Origin: Ruminococcus sp. | Lineage (GTDB): Bacteria > Bacillota > Clostridia > Oscillospirales > Acutalibacteraceae | Direction of reading: 5' to 3' | NCBI GenBank assembly: GCA_017404145.1 | Contig: JAFRCW010000031.1 | Coordinates: 1 to 33,883, forward strand | Length of the DNA stretch: 33,883 bases | Part shown: positions 7,607 through 15,896 of the stretch, piece after piece | Position numbering within the stretch: position 1 is the first letter of the stretch | How the letters are laid out: every line of letters begins with the position of its first letter | The notes under the pieces: generated by a model | The model's database searches: none | What the model saw: the letters and a program-made list of their open reading frames with translations, nothing else | What the model was told of the DNA's origin: nothing | Position numbers and translations under genes: made by a program

Positions 7607-8884
7607 TCAAAGTATCTTCAATCCTTTGACGTACTTCGCCTGCATACATCTCCTGTCGCCGCCGAGATAGACGAGACGTTCGAGACGCTGAGAAAGAGAG
7701 AGGGGCTGGGGATGCGCGATGGTCTTGTCGTCAAACACCAGCGCGTCGAATTCGTATCCCTTTTCAAAGGAACCGACCTTTCCGAAGAACGCTCCGCCGC
7801 CTTTGGTCGCGAGGAAGAATACTTCCTCGAATTTCAGCGGCTTCATACTGCTGTCGATCGTACGCCAGTAGAGCTTACTGTTCTGGATGGTCTCCACCAT
7901 CGTGGTGAAAAGGCTTTCGGTGTGACCGCCCGCAACATCCGAGCCGAGTCCTATATTCAGATCGTTGTCGAGATACTTCCTGACGGGCGCGATACCGGAG
8001 GCGACGTTCATATTGGAGGCGGGACAGTGGGCGACGAAAACGCCCCTTTCTTTCATCAGTTCCATCTCGTCGTCAGTGGAATAGACACAGTGCGCCATCA
8101 CGGTTTTCTGCGGATCGCCGAAGAGCCCATACTTGTCATACACTTCGCCGTAAAATGCGGAATCGGGCTCCAGCTCTTTGACCCATTCGATTTCGCCCCT
8201 GTTTTCAGAAAGATGCGACTGCACCGGCAGGGCGTACCTGCGGCTCAGCTCTCCCAGAGAGCTGAGAAGCTCGGGCGTGCAGGAAGGAACGAAGCGCGGC
8301 GTGATGATCGGATAAGTACGGTTGAAATATCCCGCTGTTTCATGGATCCAGCGTTCGGTTTCTTCCGCGGAAGCCTGCGCCGAGGATTCGATATAGCTCT
8401 CGGGTGATTCCCTGTCCATATTGACCTTGCCGACGTAGGATACTATGCCCGTATTCTCGAGCTTTCTCATCAAAAGAACGGTGGCGTCTTTATGGATCGT
8501 TGAAAAAGCACAGGCGCGTGTGGTCGCGCTTTTTTTCATCGCGTTTGCGAAGATATCATAGGCTTTTTCGGCGTAAGTTAAATCCGCGTATTTCGTTTCT
8601 TCGGGGAAGGCATAAGCGTTCAGCCAGTCAAGCAGCTCCATATCCATCCCGAGACCCCGATAAGCAAACTGCGGCGCGTGGATATGCAGATCGACCAGTC
8701 CCGGGATAATCAGCTTGCCGGTGTAGTCCTTCATCGGCAGAGAGGCGTATTGTTCGGGCAGATCACGGTATACGCCCGCGGATTTTCCCTCTATACATAT
8801 GATATAAGCGTTTTCCGCGTAGGCTGTTTTGTTCTTTGAGACGCTGTAGGCGACGTCGCCTTTGAGTACAAAGTTGTTCATCAT
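7607..8884 (-). CDS. guaD: Guanine deaminase
   Basis: This 425-residue amidohydrolase converts guanine to xanthine and ammonia. Metal-binding His67 and His69 sit in PGLVDLHIHAPQFAYRG, a segment typical of bacterial GuaD. Later ligands are in QSHLSEN, MAHCVYS and GLGSDVAGGH. The start is ATG at 8884 or the adjacent ATG at 8881, after AAGGTG. It is transcribed divergently from the purine nucleoside transporter, and its 3' end faces yqeA. It would feed guanine from imported nucleosides into the xanthine/urate branch. No xanthine dehydrogenase or nucleoside phosphorylase is in the window, so those steps must be encoded elsewhere. Confidence 0.94.
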   Translation of the reverse strand: MMNNFVLKGDVAYSVSKNKTAYAENAYIICIEGKSAGVYRDLPEQYASLPMKDYTGKLIIPGLVDLHIHAPQFAYRGLGMDMELLDWLNAYAFPEETKYADLTYAEKAYDIFANAMKKSATTRACAFSTIHKDATVLLMRKLENTGIVSYVGKVNMDRESPESYIESSAQASAEETERWIHETAGYFNRTYPIITPRFVPSCTPELLSSLGELSRRYALPVQSHLSENRGEIEWVKELEPDSAFYGEVYDKYGLFGDPQKTVMAHCVYSTDDEMELMKERGVFVAHCPASNMNVASGIAPVRKYLDNDLNIGLGSDVAGGHTESLFTTMVETIQNSKLYWRTIDSSMKPLKFEEVFFLATKGGGAFFGKVGSFEKGYEFDALVFDDKTIAHPQPLSLSQRLERLVYLGGDRRCMQAKYVKGLKIL

Positions 8885-8936
8885 AGCACCTTTTTTGAAG
8901 AAGAATCAGGAGTCAAAAACGAGAAAAATCTCAGTG

Positions 8937-8966
8937 TATATAGCGTTTTTTTCATGGAATTGTGAA
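8937..8966 (-). promoter_or_regulatory. Possible guaD promoter
   Basis: On the minus strand TTCACA (8961-8966) is followed after 18 bases by TATATA (8937-8942). The match is moderate; the surrounding 8885-9268 gap is AT-rich and offers weaker alternatives. Confidence 0.45.
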
Positions 8967-9060
8967 TGTATTTATTCACTTTGAATAATTTCCTCTCCTA
9001 ATATATCACATTTTATATAGCTATTTTGCCAAATTAGAAACAAGTATATTTAGATAATCA

Positions 9061-9077
9061 AAAAATTTTTTAGAAAA
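9061..9077. promoter_or_regulatory. Candidate operator, second copy of the 17-mer
   Basis: AAAAATTTTTTAGAAAA is identical to 3814-3830 and is again preceded by ATAATC (9054-9059). It lies between the guaD and nup promoters, about 80 bases upstream of the nup -35 box and 95 bases from the guaD -35 box. Coordinated control by the PAS/HTH regulator is an inference. Confidence 0.45.
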
Positions 9078-9156
9078 AACAGCGAATCCGATCAAGGTTG
9101 TTTAAAAACGATAAAAAGAAGATGACAAACGATGACAATTTTGACATAATTTTGTA

Positions 9157-9185
9157 TTGTAAACGGATTTCAAAATCGGTATAAT
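9157..9185 (+). promoter_or_regulatory. Promoter of the purine nucleoside transporter operon
   Basis: TTGTAA (9157-9162), a 17-base spacer and perfect TATAAT (9180-9185). The leader to the start codon is about 75 nt. It has no recognisable purine riboswitch core. Confidence 0.65.
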
Positions 9186-9268
9186 TTAACTGTTGGTTCA
9201 AAGCGCGCGGCATTTCGCGTGGCTGAAAAACATCTTCTAAATGTAAATTTTAAGGAGGAAAATCAAAA

Positions 9269-10528
9269 ATGAAAAAAATTCTTGCACTGATTCTTGCGGT
9301 TCTTTTCGTTTGCGGCGCTCTTGCGGCTTGCTCCGGTTCTACCGGAACTGAGACCACAACTGACGACAACACCGCGACCAAGAGCGAGGCTAACCCTGAT
9401 TTCAAAATCGGCGTTATTCTCGTAGGCGACGAGAACGAAGGCTACACCTATGCGCATATGCAGGGTATTCAGACTGCTGCCGACGCTCTCGGTCTGACCG
9501 ACGATCAGATCATCTGGAAGTACAACATCCCCGAGGATGAGACCTGCTTCGACACCGCTGCCGATCTCGCTGATCAGGGCTGCTCTGTTATCTTCTCTAA
9601 CTCTTACGGTCATCAGACCTACACCCAGCAGGCTGCCGAGACTTATCCCGACATCCAGTTTGTTGCGATGACAGGCGACACCGCTAAGGCTTCCGGTCTG
9701 GAGAACTTCTCCAACGCGTTCACCAAGGTTTATGAGTCCAGATACGTATCCGGTGTTGTTGCGGGTATGAAGATTGCTGAGCTCGACGCTGCGGGCAAGA
9801 TCGCTGACGAGAACAAGAAAGACGGCAAGGTTAAGGTTGGTTATGTAGGCGCTTACCCCTATGCAGAGGTTGTATCCGGCTACACCGCTTTCTATCTTGG
9901 TATCAAGTCCGTATATCCCGACGTTGTGATGGATGTTCAGTACACCAACTCTTGGTTCGACATCACCGCTGAGGCAGAGGCTGCTAACGCGCTTCTCTCC
10001 ACCGGCTGCATCATCATCGGTCAGCACGCTGACTCCACCGGCGCTCCCTCCGCGGTTCAGGCTGCTTTAGAGTCCGGTAAGGTTTGCTACAGCGTTGGTT
10101 ACAACGTAGATATGCTCTCCGTTGCTCCCGAGGCTGCTCTGACTTCTGCTACCAACAACTGGGATGTATACTACACCTATGCGATCGGCACCGCGCTCAA
10201 CGGCGGCAAGATCGACACCAACTGGGCAGAAGGCTACAACCAGGATGCGGTTGCTATCACCGCTTTAGGACCCTCCGCTGCCGAGGGTACCGCCGAGAAG
10301 GTTGAGGAAGTTATCGCCGCGATCAAGGCTGACACCCTCCACGTTTTCGATACCGCTACATTCACCGTAGGCGGCGCTGAGGTTACTAATGCGTTCGCTA
10401 CCGATACAGACGGTGACTTCGCTCCCGACGCAGACGAGGCTATCATCGATGGTTACTATCATGAGTCTTACTTCCAGTCTGCTCCGTCCTTCCAGCTGAG
10501 AATCGACGGCATCACAGAGCTGAACTAA
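9269..10528 (+). CDS. nupN: BMP-family purine nucleoside-binding lipoprotein
   Basis: This 419-residue extracellular lipoprotein is the substrate-binding part of a BMP/PnrA-type ABC transporter. It has a signal peptide MKKILALILAVLFVCGA and a lipobox LAAC with acylated Cys21. A Ser/Thr/Asp-rich linker follows, then the binding domain, which begins near DFKIGVILVGDENEGYTY. Relatives such as PnrA, and NupN of Bacillus subtilis, bind purine nucleosides. The start has AAGGAGG upstream. Codon choice (GCT, CTC, TCC, ACC) looks more biased than in nearby enzymes, consistent with high expression. The ATPase and two permeases follow after a hairpin, the usual arrangement for making more binding protein than transporter. 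Confidence 0.92.
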   Translation: MKKILALILAVLFVCGALAACSGSTGTETTTDDNTATKSEANPDFKIGVILVGDENEGYTYAHMQGIQTAADALGLTDDQIIWKYNIPEDETCFDTAADLADQGCSVIFSNSYGHQTYTQQAAETYPDIQFVAMTGDTAKASGLENFSNAFTKVYESRYVSGVVAGMKIAELDAAGKIADENKKDGKVKVGYVGAYPYAEVVSGYTAFYLGIKSVYPDVVMDVQYTNSWFDITAEAEAANALLSTGCIIIGQHADSTGAPSAVQAALESGKVCYSVGYNVDMLSVAPEAALTSATNNWDVYYTYAIGTALNGGKIDTNWAEGYNQDAVAITALGPSAAEGTAEKVEEVIAAIKADTLHVFDTATFTVGGAEVTNAFATDTDGDFAPDADEAIIDGYYHESYFQSAPSFQLRIDGITELN

Positions 10529-10545
10529 TTTACTGAAAAACCGTT

Positions 10546-10575
10546 AAAGGGGAGCCGAAAATTCGGCTTCCCTTT
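10546..10575 (+). terminator. Hairpin between binding protein and ATPase genes (attenuator or mRNA stabiliser)
   Basis: A 14-bp stem, AAAGGGGAGCCGAA against TTCGGCTTCCCTTT with one G-U pair, has a two-base spacer and lies 17 bases after the nupN stop. No T-run follows, so it more likely protects the nupN mRNA end or causes partial termination. Confidence 0.6.
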
Positions 10576-10636
10576 ACTGAGTTTATGGGGAATTGATTCA
10601 TCTTGAATGATTATTATGAATGATTGCGAAAAATCC

Positions 10637-10665
10637 TTGCGGAATGAGTTGATTTCTGCTATGAT
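10637..10665 (+). promoter_or_regulatory. Possible internal promoter before nupO
   Basis: TTGCGG (10637-10642), 17 bases, TATGAT (10660-10665). The -10 box is good and the -35 box weak. It could drive the ATPase and permeases independently of the binding protein. Confidence 0.4.
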
Positions 10666-10762
10666 AAGGATACAGGGTCTTTATTGATTTGTTTGATGCG
10701 AACCAATTTTGTCATCGGTTAATAATGATTCATGATGAATCCAAAAATGAGGGGTGAATCCA

Positions 10763-12298
10763 TTGGAAAATAACGTTGCTGTCAGAATGCAGCACATTAC
10801 CAAGGCGTTCGGTACCAAGGTCGTGGCGAACAAGGACGTTACTCTCGAGATTGAGAAGGGCGAGATCCTCGCGCTTCTCGGAGAGAACGGCTCCGGTAAG
10901 ACCACGCTGATGAATATGCTTTCGGGCATTTATCATCCCGATTCGGGCGAGATTTTTGTGGACGGCAAAGAAGTTCACATCGAGTCTCCGAAGGACGCAT
11001 ACGCCTTGGGTATCGGTATGATCCATCAGCACTTCAAGCTGGTCGATGTGTTTACCGCTACCGAGAACGTTGCGCTGGGTATGGACAAGAGCAAGGCGAA
11101 GAACAGGAACGCCATCGCCAAGGGTATCAAGGAGATTTGCGACCGCTACGGCTTCAGCGTGAGTACGGATCGTAAGGTCTACAATATGTCCGTTTCGCAG
11201 AAGCAGACGCTCGAGATCGTCAAGACGCTTTACAGAGGCGCGAACATCCTGATCCTCGACGAGCCTACCGCTGTGTTGACGCCTCAGGAGACCGACAAGC
11301 TCTTTGATGTGCTTCGCAATATGAAAGCGGACGGCAAGTCCATCATCATTATTACGCATAAGCTCCATGAGGTACTGGCGATTTCCGACCGCGTGTCGAT
11401 CCTCCGCAAAGGCGAGTTTATCGGAACGGTGCCGACCAAAGAAGCCACGGTCCAGTCGCTGACCGAGATGATGGTCGGTCAGAAGGTCGTGCTGGATATC
11501 GAACGTCCTTTGATCGAGAATAAGAAGAAAAGGCTGGTTGTCTCTCATCTTTCCTGCCTGAACAAGTATGGCGTAAGATCGCTGGACGACGTTTCGTTTG
11601 ACGCGTACGGCGGCGAGATCCTCGGTGTGGCGGGTATTTCCGGCTCCGGTCAGAAGGCGCTTCTGGAATCGATCGCGGGTCTGCAGGAGGCGCAGGACGG
11701 CAGCTCCGTCAAGTTCATCGATCCAAAAACGGGCGAAGAGTCCGAGCTGGTCGGCAAGAACGTGCTGCAAATCAAGCAGATGGGCGTCGCTTTATCCTTC
11801 GTTCCCGAGGACAGACTCGGTATGGGTCTGGTCGGTTCCATGGGTATGACCGATAATATGATGCTCAAAAGCTACCAAAAAGGCGTTGTCTTTGCCGACA
11901 GAAAAACGCCGAAGAATTTAGCGAATCAGGTCAAGGATGAGCTGGAGGTTGTTACCCCGAGCATCCAGACGCCCGTTCGAAAGCTCTCGGGCGGTAACGT
12001 CCAGAAGGTACTGGTCGGCAGAGAGATCGCCGCAGAGCCTTCTGTGCTGATGGCGGCATACGCTGTCCGAGGTCTTGATATCAATACATCCTATACCATC
12101 TACCGTCTTCTCAACGAGCAGAAGAAGAAAGGCGTTGCCGTTATCTATGTCGGCGAGGACCTTGACGTACTGCTCGCGCTGTGTGACCGTATCGCGGTGC
12201 TTTGCGCCGGCAGGCTCAACGGTATCGTTGACGCCAGAACGACCACCAAGGAAGAGGTCGGTATACTGATGACGAACCTGAGAAAGGAGGGCGAGTAA
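10763..12298 (+). CDS. nupO: ABC transporter ATPase, two-domain nucleoside type
   Basis: This 511-residue cytoplasmic protein has two ABC domains and powers nucleoside uptake with the two permeases that follow. Domain 1 has Walker A GENGSGKTT (40-48), Q-loop IHQHFK, signature-like NMSVSQKQ and Walker B ILILDEPTAVLTPQE. Domain 2 has GISGSGQK in the Walker A position, signature LSGGNVQK and a degenerate Walker B, VLMAAYAVRGLD. In this family domain 2 is normally degenerate, but AAQPTRGLD is usual, so the Tyr-Ala-Val version is unusual. I chose the TTG at 10763 because GAGGGG lies eight bases upstream; the GTG at 10754 lies within that ribosome site. It overlaps no neighbour and is followed one base later by the first permease. 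Confidence 0.93.
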   Translation: MENNVAVRMQHITKAFGTKVVANKDVTLEIEKGEILALLGENGSGKTTLMNMLSGIYHPDSGEIFVDGKEVHIESPKDAYALGIGMIHQHFKLVDVFTATENVALGMDKSKAKNRNAIAKGIKEICDRYGFSVSTDRKVYNMSVSQKQTLEIVKTLYRGANILILDEPTAVLTPQETDKLFDVLRNMKADGKSIIIITHKLHEVLAISDRVSILRKGEFIGTVPTKEATVQSLTEMMVGQKVVLDIERPLIENKKKRLVVSHLSCLNKYGVRSLDDVSFDAYGGEILGVAGISGSGQKALLESIAGLQEAQDGSSVKFIDPKTGEESELVGKNVLQIKQMGVALSFVPEDRLGMGLVGSMGMTDNMMLKSYQKGVVFADRKTPKNLANQVKDELEVVTPSIQTPVRKLSGGNVQKVLVGREIAAEPSVLMAAYAVRGLDINTSYTIYRLLNEQKKKGVAVIYVGEDLDVLLALCDRIAVLCAGRLNGIVDARTTTKEEVGILMTNLRKEGE

Positions 12299-12299
12299 G

Positions 12300-13406
12300 A
12301 TGGCGGCTGCGGCTGTGCATAAGAAAGAAGCTTTGGTGCGTATCGCACGCAGAGATTCTATGGCGACATGGAAGTCGATCGGCATCAGAATTATCGCCGT
12401 CATTATCTCTCTGGTCGTCTCCGGTTTTTTGATTTACGCGATCATCAAGGAAAACCCCTTGAAAGTATATGAGTCTATGTGGAACGGCGCGTTCGGCTCC
12501 ACCAGAAGAGTGTGGATCACCGCAAGAGATACCATGATGCTTTTGTGTATTGCGGTCGGTCTTGCGCCTGCGTTCAAGATGAAGTTCTGGAACATCGGCG
12601 CGGAAGGTCAGATCCTTGTCGGCGGTATCGCTACCGCGGCGTGTATGATCTATCTCAAGAGCCTTCCCGCGTGGCTGCTCTTCCTGTGTATGTTCGTCGC
12701 GTCCTGTATCGCCGGCGCTGTGTGGGGTCTGATCCCCGCGATGTTCAAGGCGAAGTGGAACACCAACGAGACTTTGTTCACGCTGATGATGAACTATGTT
12801 GCGATTCAGCTGACATCGTTCTTCGTCGCGCAGTGGGAGAATCCTTTCGGTTCCAACACGGTCGGCGTTATCAATCAGGGAACAAAAGAAGGCTGGTTCC
12901 CGCCTATCTTCGGTCAGGAATACCTGCTCAACGTGATCATCGTTATGGCGCTGACGGTAGGAATGTTCATCTATCTGAAATACTCTAAGCAGGGCTATGA
13001 GATCGCTGTTATCGGCGATTCTCAGAACACCGCCAGATACGCGGGTATTTCGGTCAGAAAAGTTTTTGTCCGTACGATGCTGATCTCCGGTGCGATCTGC
13101 GGTTTGTCAGGTTTCCTCGCGGTATCGGGCGCATCTCATACCATTTCCACCTCTACGGCGGGCGGCAGAGGCTTTACGGCGATCATCGTCGCGTGGCTTG
13201 CGAAGTTCAACACCTTTACCATGATTGCGATTTCCGTATTGATCGTGTTCCTTGAGAAAGGCGCGATCGAGATCGCTTCCAAATATAACCTCAACGACTA
13301 TGTCAGTTCGATGATCACCGGTATCATCCTCTTCTTTATCCTGGGTTCCGAGTTCTTCATCAACTACAGACTGATATTCCGCAGTAAGAGCAAGGAGGTA
13401 GCGTAA
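12300..13406 (+). CDS. nupP: ABC transporter permease 1, nucleoside type
   Basis: This 368-residue membrane protein has about nine hydrophobic segments after a short basic cytoplasmic N-terminus. It belongs to the branched-chain amino acid/ribose-type permease superfamily, in the NupP/YufP group. The stretches GLAPAFKMKFWNIGAEGQI and FKAKWNTNETLFTLMMNY are typical. It pairs with the next protein to form the channel in the cytoplasmic membrane. The ATG follows the ATPase stop by one base and has AGGAGG upstream, so translation is probably coupled. Purine nucleosides are the expected substrate from the family and from the guanine and 8-oxoguanine deaminases on either side. Confidence 0.93.
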   Translation: MAAAAVHKKEALVRIARRDSMATWKSIGIRIIAVIISLVVSGFLIYAIIKENPLKVYESMWNGAFGSTRRVWITARDTMMLLCIAVGLAPAFKMKFWNIGAEGQILVGGIATAACMIYLKSLPAWLLFLCMFVASCIAGAVWGLIPAMFKAKWNTNETLFTLMMNYVAIQLTSFFVAQWENPFGSNTVGVINQGTKEGWFPPIFGQEYLLNVIIVMALTVGMFIYLKYSKQGYEIAVIGDSQNTARYAGISVRKVFVRTMLISGAICGLSGFLAVSGASHTISTSTAGGRGFTAIIVAWLAKFNTFTMIAISVLIVFLEKGAIEIASKYNLNDYVSSMITGIILFFILGSEFFINYRLIFRSKSKEVA

Positions 13407-13407
13407 C

Positions 13408-14394
13408 ATGACCGGTTTTATTTCCTTGTTCCAGGCTGCCGTTGTATTCGGCACTGTCATTATGTTCGGTGCGGTGGGAGAAATCATCACCGAAAAATCC
13501 GGTAATCTGAACCTCGGTGTTCCCGGAATTATGTACTTGGGCGGCATCGCCTCTCTGGCGGGCTCCTTTATGTACGAGAATTACACAGAGAATCCTTCCA
13601 CCTTTATCTGTGTAGTGATCGCCCTTGTCTGCGCGTTTGTCGCCGCGGCTTTGGGCGGACTGATCTACAGCTTTTTGACCATTACCCTGAGAGCGAACCA
13701 GAACGTTACCGGTCTTACCCTGACGATCTTCGGCTCGGGTGTGGCAAACTTCTTCGGCGGTTCTTTGAACAAGCTCGCGGGCGGCGTCGGACAGATCTCC
13801 GTCGCTGCCACCTCGTCGGGTTTCAGAGCGGGACTTCCGTTGCTCTCGAGAATCGAAGGACCTATCGGTAAGCTGTTCTTTAACTACGGCTGGCTGGTTT
13901 ATGTCGCGATTGTGATCGCGATCCTCGCACAGTGGTATCTCAACCGTACCAGAACCGGTCTGAACCTCCGCGCGGTCGGTGAAAACCCTGCTACGGCGGA
14001 CGCCGCGGGCATCAATGTTACCGCTTACAAATATTTCGCAACCTGTATCGGCGCCGGTATCTCCGGTCTTGGCGGTATGTTCTATGTTATGGACTATACC
14101 AAGGGTACATGGGCGAACGACGGTACTATTGAGAACTTGGGCTGGCTTGCCGTCGCGTTGGTTATCTTTACCACATGGCGTCCGAAGAACGCCATCTGGG
14201 GCGCGTATCTTTTCGGTATCCTCTACTGGGCGTACTTCTATATCGCGGGTCTGACCCGTTCTTCTCAGGAGATCTTCAAGATGCTGCCTTATGTGGTCAC
14301 CATCATTGTACTGATTATGATTTCGCTGAGAAAGAAGAGAGAAAATCAGCCTCCCGAGGCGCTGGGTCTTGCGTACTTCAGAGAAGACCGATAG
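13408..14394 (+). CDS. nupQ: ABC transporter permease 2, nucleoside type
   Basis: This 328-residue membrane protein has about eight to nine hydrophobic segments and is the second permease of the nucleoside importer (NupQ/YufQ group). Typical stretches are GAVGEIITEKSGNLNLGVPG near the start and RTRTGLNLRAVGENPATADA in the cytoplasmic coupling loop. It begins one base after the stop of the first permease, with AAGGAGG upstream, which supports equimolar translation of the two channel subunits. It is the last transporter gene; a hairpin at 14479-14505 follows it. Confidence 0.93.
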   Translation: MTGFISLFQAAVVFGTVIMFGAVGEIITEKSGNLNLGVPGIMYLGGIASLAGSFMYENYTENPSTFICVVIALVCAFVAAALGGLIYSFLTITLRANQNVTGLTLTIFGSGVANFFGGSLNKLAGGVGQISVAATSSGFRAGLPLLSRIEGPIGKLFFNYGWLVYVAIVIAILAQWYLNRTRTGLNLRAVGENPATADAAGINVTAYKYFATCIGAGISGLGGMFYVMDYTKGTWANDGTIENLGWLAVALVIFTTWRPKNAIWGAYLFGILYWAYFYIAGLTRSSQEIFKMLPYVVTIIVLIMISLRKKRENQPPEALGLAYFREDR

Positions 14395-14400
14395 TGAGCT

Positions 14401-14455
14401 TCCTCAATGAAAGATGAAAAATGAAGAATGAAAAATGAAGGGTGGGCTCCGCCCA
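14401..14455. repeat. Single repeat arm after the transporter operon
   Basis: AATGAAAGATGAAAAATGAAG-type sequence follows the nupQ stop by about a dozen bases. It runs into a short G-rich hairpin (GGTGGGC-tcc-GCCCACACC). It resembles the stop-adjacent arms seen elsewhere in the window, but I found no matching inverted arm nearby. Confidence 0.45.
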
Positions 14456-14478
14456 CACCGGATTCCTATTCTGAAAGT

Positions 14479-14508
14479 AAAGCCTCCCGGGAGTAGGGAG
14501 GCTTTCTA
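14479..14508 (+). terminator. Terminator of the nup operon
   Basis: A 10-bp stem AAAGCCTCCC (14479-14488) / GGGAGGCTTT (14496-14505) has a seven-base loop, followed by a short CTATCC tail. The weak T-run means some read-through into the deaminase gene is possible. Confidence 0.6.
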
Positions 14509-14537
14509 TCCATTAAAACAGGGAACTGGGAACGATT

Positions 14538-15896
14538 ATGGCTTTATTACTTCGCAACGTCCGCTGTGTTGTCAGCTGTGACGAAAATGATACGGTATAT
14601 GAAAAGGTAGACGTCTTCTGTGAGGACGGCGTCATCAAGGGGATCGGCAAGGATCTTGACGTCGCTGCCGAGCGGGTGATCAACTGCACCGACTACCTCT
14701 GCTATCCGGGATTGGTCAACACTCACCACCATATGTATCAGCTGTTTTCCCGCAACCTCCCCGAGGTGCAGGGGATGAAGCTGTTCGACTGGCTGACCGC
14801 CCTTTATGACAAGTGGAAGAATCTGACTCCCGAGCTGATACACCTCAGCTCCAAGTGCGCTTTGGCGCTGCTCGCGAAGTCGGGCTGTACCACCGCATTC
14901 GATCACCACTATGTGTTCCCGAAGGAGCACTCGATCGACTTTTTAGAGGCGCAGTTCGCCGCGGCGGATGAGCTGGGGATGAGGATGTACGCTTCGCGCG
15001 GATCGATGAATCTTTCGAAGAAGGACGGCGGTCTGCCGCCCGATTCGGTGGTGCAGACAACCGAGAGAATATTGAAGGATACACAGGAGGCGGTGGAGAG
15101 ATTCCACGATCCTTCGTTCGGCGCGATGCATCGGGTAGCTGTCGCTCCCTGCTCGCCGTTTTCCGCTTCTCACGATCTGTATCGGGAGTCTGCCGCCCTG
15201 GCGCGCTCCTTAGGCGTCAGACTTCATACCCATCTCTGTGAGACGCAGGATGAGGAGAGCTATACCCTCACGGCGTTTAAGATGCGCCCGCTGGAATATA
15301 TGCAGTCGCTCGATTTCATCGGCAGCGATGTCTGGTATGCGCACGGTATCTACTTCAATGATGAAGAACTGAAAGTGCTGGCGGATACCGGTACCGCTGT
15401 CGCTCACTGTCCCGCCTCCAATATGAAGCTCGCGTCCGGCGTCGCGCGGATCCCCGATATGCTGAAGCTCGGGATTCCCGTGTCGATCGCGGTAGACGGC
15501 TCCGCCTCCAACGACGGCAGTGATATGCTCCAGGAACTGAGGCTTGCTTATCTGCTGTCGAGAGTGGCCTATAAAGGTCAGTCGCCTTCGGCGTATGACT
15601 TTTTGAAGATGGCGACCGTCGGCGGCGCGAAGACACTCGGCAGAGAGGACGTCGGCTCTATCGCTGTCGGCAAGTGCGCGGATATGTTCCTGCTCGATAA
15701 AAAGCGTCTGGAACTGGTCGGCGCCGCTTACAGTCCCAAGACGATGCCCGCCGCGGTGGGAATTTCCGGCGCGGTCGACTATACGATCGTAAACGGCAAG
15801 GTCATCGTAGAAGAAGGAAAGCTTGTCGATACCGATGAAGAAGAACTTTTCGAAACCTCACATATGAAGATCAAGGGATACCTTGGTTTGAGCTAA
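14538..15896 (+). CDS. 8-oxoguanine deaminase-type amidohydrolase
   Basis: This 452-residue amidohydrolase is related to SsnA and AtzB-like enzymes and resembles most closely the 8-oxoguanine deaminases, which convert 8-oxoguanine to urate and ammonia. Metal ligands His63 and His65 lie in PGLVNTHHHMYQ. Later ligands are in RLHTHLCET, WYAHGIYF and VDGSASNDGSDMLQE, the last being the segment that suggests 8-oxoguanine deaminase. The ATG at 14538 has GGGAAC upstream, a modest ribosome site. It lies 143 bases after the transporter and on the same strand, so its substrate may come from imported purines. Urate as a product would link it directly to the yge genes. Substrate assignment rests on motif memory; a different aminohydrolase substrate is possible. 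Confidence 0.8.
   Translation: MALLLRNVRCVVSCDENDTVYEKVDVFCEDGVIKGIGKDLDVAAERVINCTDYLCYPGLVNTHHHMYQLFSRNLPEVQGMKLFDWLTALYDKWKNLTPELIHLSSKCALALLAKSGCTTAFDHHYVFPKEHSIDFLEAQFAAADELGMRMYASRGSMNLSKKDGGLPPDSVVQTTERILKDTQEAVERFHDPSFGAMHRVAVAPCSPFSASHDLYRESAALARSLGVRLHTHLCETQDEESYTLTAFKMRPLEYMQSLDFIGSDVWYAHGIYFNDEELKVLADTGTAVAHCPASNMKLASGVARIPDMLKLGIPVSIAVDGSASNDGSDMLQELRLAYLLSRVAYKGQSPSAYDFLKMATVGGAKTLGREDVGSIAVGKCADMFLLDKKRLELVGAAYSPKTMPAAVGISGAVDYTIVNGKVIVEEGKLVDTDEEELFETSHMKIKGYLGLS

Noticed and set aside
9141..9146. TTGACA as -35 box of the nup operon
   Set aside because: No -10 box lies 16-18 bases downstream; TTGTAA at 9157 with TATAAT at 9180 fits better.
9186..9268. Purine riboswitch before the nucleoside transporter
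   Set aside because: The leader is only about 75 nt and lacks the conserved purine aptamer junction sequences.
10730..11770. 346-codon open frame antisense to the ABC ATPase
   Set aside because: The ATPase frame has Walker and signature motifs; the antisense product shows no family features.
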